This document shows, in pieces, positions 59,480-64,000 of a stretch of DNA of 64,000 nucleotides (position 1 is the first letter of the stretch; the number at the start of each line of letters is the position of its first letter). Source of the stretch: Lunularia cruciata (Eukaryota > Streptophyta > Marchantiopsida > Lunulariales > Lunulariaceae). The notes below the pieces were generated by a model. That model was not told where the DNA came from. It searched no databases and saw only the letters and a list, made by a program, of their open reading frames with translations. The stretch covers positions 11,103,001-11,167,000 of the forward strand of contig OX419758.1 of assembly GCA_948567375.1 (NCBI GenBank), read 5' to 3'. The position numbers and the translations under genes are program-made.

Positions 59480-59752
59480 ATGGGAGTATACATTGCAGCG
59501 GAGACCGAAGCAATAAAAGCAAAGAAAGCCAAGATCCATATCTTTCAGAGCAGCAAAACAGAGGAGTTGAGTGATGATCTGCTTGGACGAGTTTTCCTGT
59601 TCTTGCCAAGAAATATGATCAACTCTGCGAGACAAGTATGCACGCGATGGTATCTACTTATAGAGTCAACTGATTGGCGGAGTCAGAGACTTAAACTACT
59701 AGAAGCTCCAAGCTGGTCAGGCTGCTACCTTGAGACATATCTCATCCGTTGA
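59480..59752 (+). CDS. F-box domain exon or gene remnant (90 codons)
   Basis: Residues 30-60 read LSDDLLGRVFLFLPRN and then ARQVCTRWYLLI, which fits the F-box pattern L-P-x-D/E-L-L...F-x-F-L-P...V-C-x-x-W. F-box proteins bind SKP1 and select substrates for SCF ubiquitin ligases (family knowledge). The tail (WRSQRLKLLEAPSWSGCYLETYL) has the Trp-Leu spacing seen after many plant F-boxes. The ATG follows directly after a CAG in a pyrimidine-rich context, so this may be an internal exon. No substrate-binding domain (LRR, Kelch, WD40) follows; after the stop the sequence turns AT-rich. It is likely a truncated gene, a single-exon small F-box gene or a pseudogene. Confidence 0.5.
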   Translation: MGVYIAAETEAIKAKKAKIHIFQSSKTEELSDDLLGRVFLFLPRNMINSARQVCTRWYLLIESTDWRSQRLKLLEAPSWSGCYLETYLIR

Positions 59753-61011
59753 CAGGTCAATCAATTATATAACCGATTGGCAAGAAGTTTTGAATTAGTT
59801 CTTAATTATCATATCAACTCCCAAATGGGAGTTACGGTTTCTCATATGTCGATTTTGTTATAAAACATCATTTTAAAACACAATGACCATGGTTTTACCG
59901 TTAGAATCCAATCAATTTTACTTTGTTTCTAGAAAGATTAAGTATTTAATTTTGAATGTGCATGTAATTCTATGCAAATGAAAAACTCATTCCAATATCA
60001 AGTGAAAATGTTATGTAGATAGACATTACGTCCTTGATTATTTTCATAAATAATATAAATTTTCAATATTTGATACAAGTTCAGTTTATGTCTTTGATGA
60101 ATATTAACGACAAGAGATTTAGACAGGAATAAGTAGAGAAGACCGAGAAGGGAGACTCATCTTGCTATATATTCACTTTTATCACAATAAACTCTCAAAG
60201 CCAAATACAACTTAAATGCAATTTGCAAATTGGTTCTAAATCAAATAAATGTTTCAGCATGTACTTTTTAAAACCCTGTAAAAAGACCCGGTAATTAGAA
60301 GATGCAGCTAATCGGAAAAGGAAAAGTGGTATTCAAAATGGATGTGCAATCTTTAATTCATAATGCTACAATTTTATTCCAGAATTTTATATCTAATAAT
60401 TTAGTAATATTCCTTTTGAATGATTAAATTTAAGTTAAGAATTACATATATGGATTAATTCAATCCACAATTATTATGCTCATATTATATTTAGTTATTT
60501 TTATCCTTTAATAATATAATTATGTATTATTCATCTAATTTTCAGATATCAAGAAATAAAGTCATCATTCAAAAGATATCCACAAAAGAATTAATTTGAT
60601 TAATCATAAAAATTTATTTAAATAAAAAAGCAACAAATTAGTATTATTTTAGCTCCATTAAGCAGATTATTTAAAAAGGAGCACACCATATTGTTCATAC
60701 CATGAAGAAGTTACCGCATCCATTGATGATCAAGTAGTATATGATTTGAAAATACGTATTGACAAATTTATACAGAAAGAACTAACCAAACTCCAAAGGC
60801 ACGTGGTCCAATGTAGTACCTGTGAATAACGGTTTACAAGGAGTGAGTTGTTTACAACCAATGTTTTGGCATTTTAAAGTGTCCTGATTGTGAAATGAAC
60901 TGAAGTGCCTCGTCAAAGCTTCAAGAGCTCGGTTGAGTATTTTGCTATTTGGGAGAGGGGGGTGTTAAGTTTATCTCTTAATTAATCTACAGAGCATATA
61001 CTAACCTATGA
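59753..61011. other. AT-rich sequence, no gene recognised
   Basis: Very AT-rich from about 59.8 kb to 60.7 kb, with no open frame of note. Confidence 0.55.
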
Positions 61012-61170
61012 ACGAAAGGTGGAAGAGAAATATTGTTGTTACATTTTTTCATTTATTGTTTGTGACGAAAGGTGGAAGAGAAATATTATTGTTTTATTTT
61101 TACATTTATTGTTGGTGACGAAAGGTGGAAGAAAAATATTGTTGTTACATTTTTACATTTATTATTGGTG
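61012..61170. repeat. 53-bp tandem repeat, three copies
   Basis: Units 61012-61064, 61065-61117 and 61118-61170 each start ACGAAAGGTGGAAGA and contain AAATATT(G/A)TTGTT(A/T) followed by CATTTATT. A few substitutions separate the copies. Confidence 0.92.
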
Positions 61171-62529
61171 ACGAATCTTGGTCTAGAGTGAAGCATGGAA
61201 GCACAGTATACATAAGTAAAAATCTATGAACCTATAGAATTAATAAATAATTGATTAAGATGAGTTTAACTTTGCAAGTATTAGTGAAAGAATTTAACAA
61301 ATTCATTACACTAACTCATCTTTCATGCTCTCCAAGAATTTAAATATAGTTTAGACATTAGTACATACAACGAGTAAGATAGAATACTAAGCAGATATCT
61401 ATAGATCTATAGACATTATATCCAAAATTCCTCACATAAACAAGTACTAATACACCTTTGGTAATCTCCAGAATTACTCATGAAAACAAAAGCTAATAGT
61501 CCAAATCCCATGATATCTACATCAAGCGGTGGATTCACATCAAGAAGTTCTTTGAAACAAAGTTATTGTGGTGAATATATGCATCAGTACATAATATATA
61601 TCATTGTCAATCTCATATACTATTGAAGCACAACTCACTCATAAGTCAAATATAAACTCTAAAGTACCACAATTAATCAATTCACACTCAACTCGGATTA
61701 GAAATCTATCCTCAACTCTATGATCTACCTACAACAAGCACTAATTACAATCAAGCCATACCCACTCTAGCAAAAAGAATCCAAGTGATGCTTGCCGACC
61801 TCTATCCACCATAGCCAAGAACTCAAAAGTTCAACATTAGAGAAGTGAGCTCTCTAGACCTGCACTTCAAAGGTATATCCTCTACTTGACCTAGATCTCT
61901 AGCCCTAATGGTGCAAGTGATTGTGGGTCCCATGGTGTAATAAGTAGCTCTAATAAAAAATTTGGCCACTAAGTAATCTCTTAGCAACTACTAATACAAC
62001 TCTGAGCGCTAAGATTATCACTCTAGTGTTTGAGTAAACTAGCTTTGGTGTTACAAATGTCATGACAATTGTTGTGCATATGTATTTTTATATAACCTAC
62101 ATTGCTATATAACATACATTGCTATGAATATCATACACTATAGAAACACAACTCATACATAAATTTTAAACATAAATTTTAGAGTACCACAATTGCCCTT
62201 CTAGTTGGCGGTTAGGTCCCTCTAACTACATATAGCCATAACCATCAACTCCAAGTATATGCCATATGGTGTGGGCAAAGATCAAGAGGTAGAGTGCTAT
62301 AAAGTCCCATCACTAGTCACTTGTCTACAATCTATATCACATAAAGAGTGAACAAACTATAGATCAAGTACATCAAGGACATAACCATTGTCATTGAGGA
62401 ACTACCATGAAGGGAGGAGTCAAACATGCCATATGTCATCCTCCTAGATAACTATCACACACAAAAATAGTAGTAATTCCATCAAAAGAGCTACATAACA
62501 TACACCGCAAGCCTACACATACAATTGCC
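61171..62529 (-). repeat. Probable 3' non-coding or LTR part of Ty3/gypsy element
   Basis: This lies downstream of the gypsy pol on the - strand. A roughly 100-bp segment occurs twice (about 61588-61680 and 62095-62195, both containing ATACTATnGAAnCACAACTC and AAAGTACCACAATT-like runs). Exact LTR borders and a polypurine tract could not be fixed. Confidence 0.45.
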
Positions 62530-64000
62530 AAGCTTAGGTCCATAATGTTATCAATGTTTGGGACGTGGCATGGCACACAATTGCACACATGATCTTCCCA
62601 AAAAAACCATCATGTCCTTCCAACATGAGGACTCCAGAAGGCAAACCTCACCCATTCTCAAGATCGTGTGGCATGTAGTCCCATCAAGTGTTATCAATGC
62701 CATCTACTATAGATATAAAGTATCACTCGGATGAAATTGATGGATCAAAGTTTTATAATCTCCTCCTTGCATAGTAGCATAACATAAAGTATCACTATGT
62801 TGAGAAATTGCTAATTTTTCAATGTCCATCAACATCACTCCCTAAAAGGTCTTTGCCTATTGAGAACATGCCCTCACCCATAAGTCTAGATCATCCGAGT
62901 TCAAAACTATAATAACATCACAAAAAATGATTGTAGGTAAATCTAGATCTTGTCTATGAGTAGAAAGTAAAGAGAGAAGGATGCTAAGGAGACTTTATGG
63001 CTAAAATAATAGCCCATGGCCAACCAATGTAATTGGAAATCCTAATCTCCCAAGTGACATCTTTGCAAACTATACTTTGCAATCCTCTCTTCACTAGCTG
63101 AACCACTCCCTTTGCTAAGCCATCTGCCTCAAGGTGATCTTGGGAGGCCATATGGTGATCAATCAAGGCCTTATCACACAAGAATTGAAACTCTCCTAAA
63201 AACTATGTACCTTGATCAGTCAAAACCTCAATTAGTACACCAAGATGACTAAAAGCCCAATCCAAGAACAAATAGGTTGTCTCTACATTGGACTTGTTAG
63301 GAAGTGTCACCAACTCAATCCACTTGGAGAAATGCTCCATTATAACCAAAACATACTAATGATGTCTTATTGTCAAAGGTAAGAGTCCAACAAAGTCCAA
63401 AATCCAATGGTAACCTAACCCCATGATAGATAATGGATGTAAATGTGGCATGGGAGTATAAAATGATACTCTAACTTGGCCATAAACCACCTATCTAGCA
63501 ACAAAATATTGTATATTATTAAGTATATTGCACCATCAATAATAACTTTGGAATAAACTATATGTATGCTTTACTCCAAAATGTCCTATCTCATCATGAG
63601 CATGACATACCAATTGTGATATTTGAGTTGGAAGTGGTATTGTTCATACTCTATCATCCTCCCATATACAAAGGTGCTTGCCCTCCAATCTAAATCGTCT
63701 AGCTTGCTAAAAGACATAGTCTCTCTTCTTGGCACCAATTATGCCACCCATGATACTAGTGCAAAGATAATCCATCACTAAGACATCATCACAAATTTAT
63801 CATTGACTTATACTAATATCTCCACCCTTTGGATCTATGATGTCAACAACTCCTCCTATATGTGTAGAGAGAGATACCATCAAAGCCTCAAAAAATTAAC
63901 ATAGAAAGGAAGATGCATACCAACCTGGCACTATCTACTCATCTATCTCACCATGCCAACATGCTCCAATTTGATCTTGCTGGTTGGGATATGGATTCAT
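62530..64000 (-). pseudogene. Ty3/gypsy pol remnant: integrase and C-terminal region, runs off the window
   Basis: Read on the - strand from 64000 down. The HHCC zinc-binding part ('CHAHDEIGHFGVKHTYSLFQ') lies near 63610-63550. The integrase core follows at about 63430-63000, with LSIMGLGYHWILDFVGLLPL, VLVIMEHFSKWIELVTLP, VLTDQGT and DHHMASQDHLEADGLAK then VVQLVKRGLQSI, matching the D, D, E catalytic regions. The C-terminal region continues to about 62535 (DDLDLWVRACSQ, AISQHSDTLCYATMQGG, then VCNCVPCH in another frame). Stops and frameshifts occur about every 30-60 codons, so the element is dead. The reverse transcriptase would lie beyond the window end. Confidence 0.85.

Overview
The window is nuclear DNA from a streptophyte plant, most likely a non-seed land plant such as a bryophyte. 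That placement is an inference from the long, intron-rich phototropin gene and the transposon mix; no species-diagnostic sequence was seen. It is AT-rich and repeat-rich. Only two genes can be read as complete, both on the + strand: a 22-coding-exon phototropin blue-light receptor kinase (32231-39737, 1107 aa) and a 7-coding-exon RUS/DUF647 plastid protein of the ROOT UVB SENSITIVE 1 type (46768-51028, 824 aa). A short F-box exon or remnant lies at 59480-59752. In both complete genes every intron is GT-AG and the exon phases add up to an uninterrupted reading frame.

Layout. 1-6.8 kb is a transposon nest. A decayed pogo/Tigger-type (CENP-B/DDE_1) transposase on the - strand is split by three solo LTRs, each with TG...CA ends and a perfect 5-bp target duplication. 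Two belong to one family in opposite orientation; the third carries a dense heat-shock-element array just upstream of a TATA box. 6.8-24 kb is gene-poor, with microsatellites, a large palindrome and short retrotransposon tails. 24.3-26.6 kb (- strand) and 42.25-45.6 kb (+ strand) hold the two best copies of one non-LTR retrotransposon family. It has a CCHH finger, a reverse transcriptase, a CCHC knuckle and a restriction-like endonuclease, i.e. the R2/NeSL/R4 style and not the L1 style usual in plants. Truncated 3' ends of the same family occur at least eight more times, and some are flanked by duplications of about 12-20 bp. 29.3-40 kb is the phototropin locus and 45.6-51 kb the RUS1-like locus. 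52-57 kb holds further 3' fragments of the non-LTR family. 61.6-64 kb is a decayed Ty3/gypsy pol on the - strand that runs off the window.

How the parts relate. The two complete genes are neighbours in the same orientation, with a degenerate retrotransposon between them, and both families are tied to light responses in plants: blue-light phototropism and chloroplast movement for PHOT, UV-B sensitivity for RUS1. All transposons seen are broken by stops or frameshifts. The main candidates for something new are the restriction-endonuclease-type non-LTR family with its modular tail lacking poly(A), and the solo LTR with heat-shock elements.
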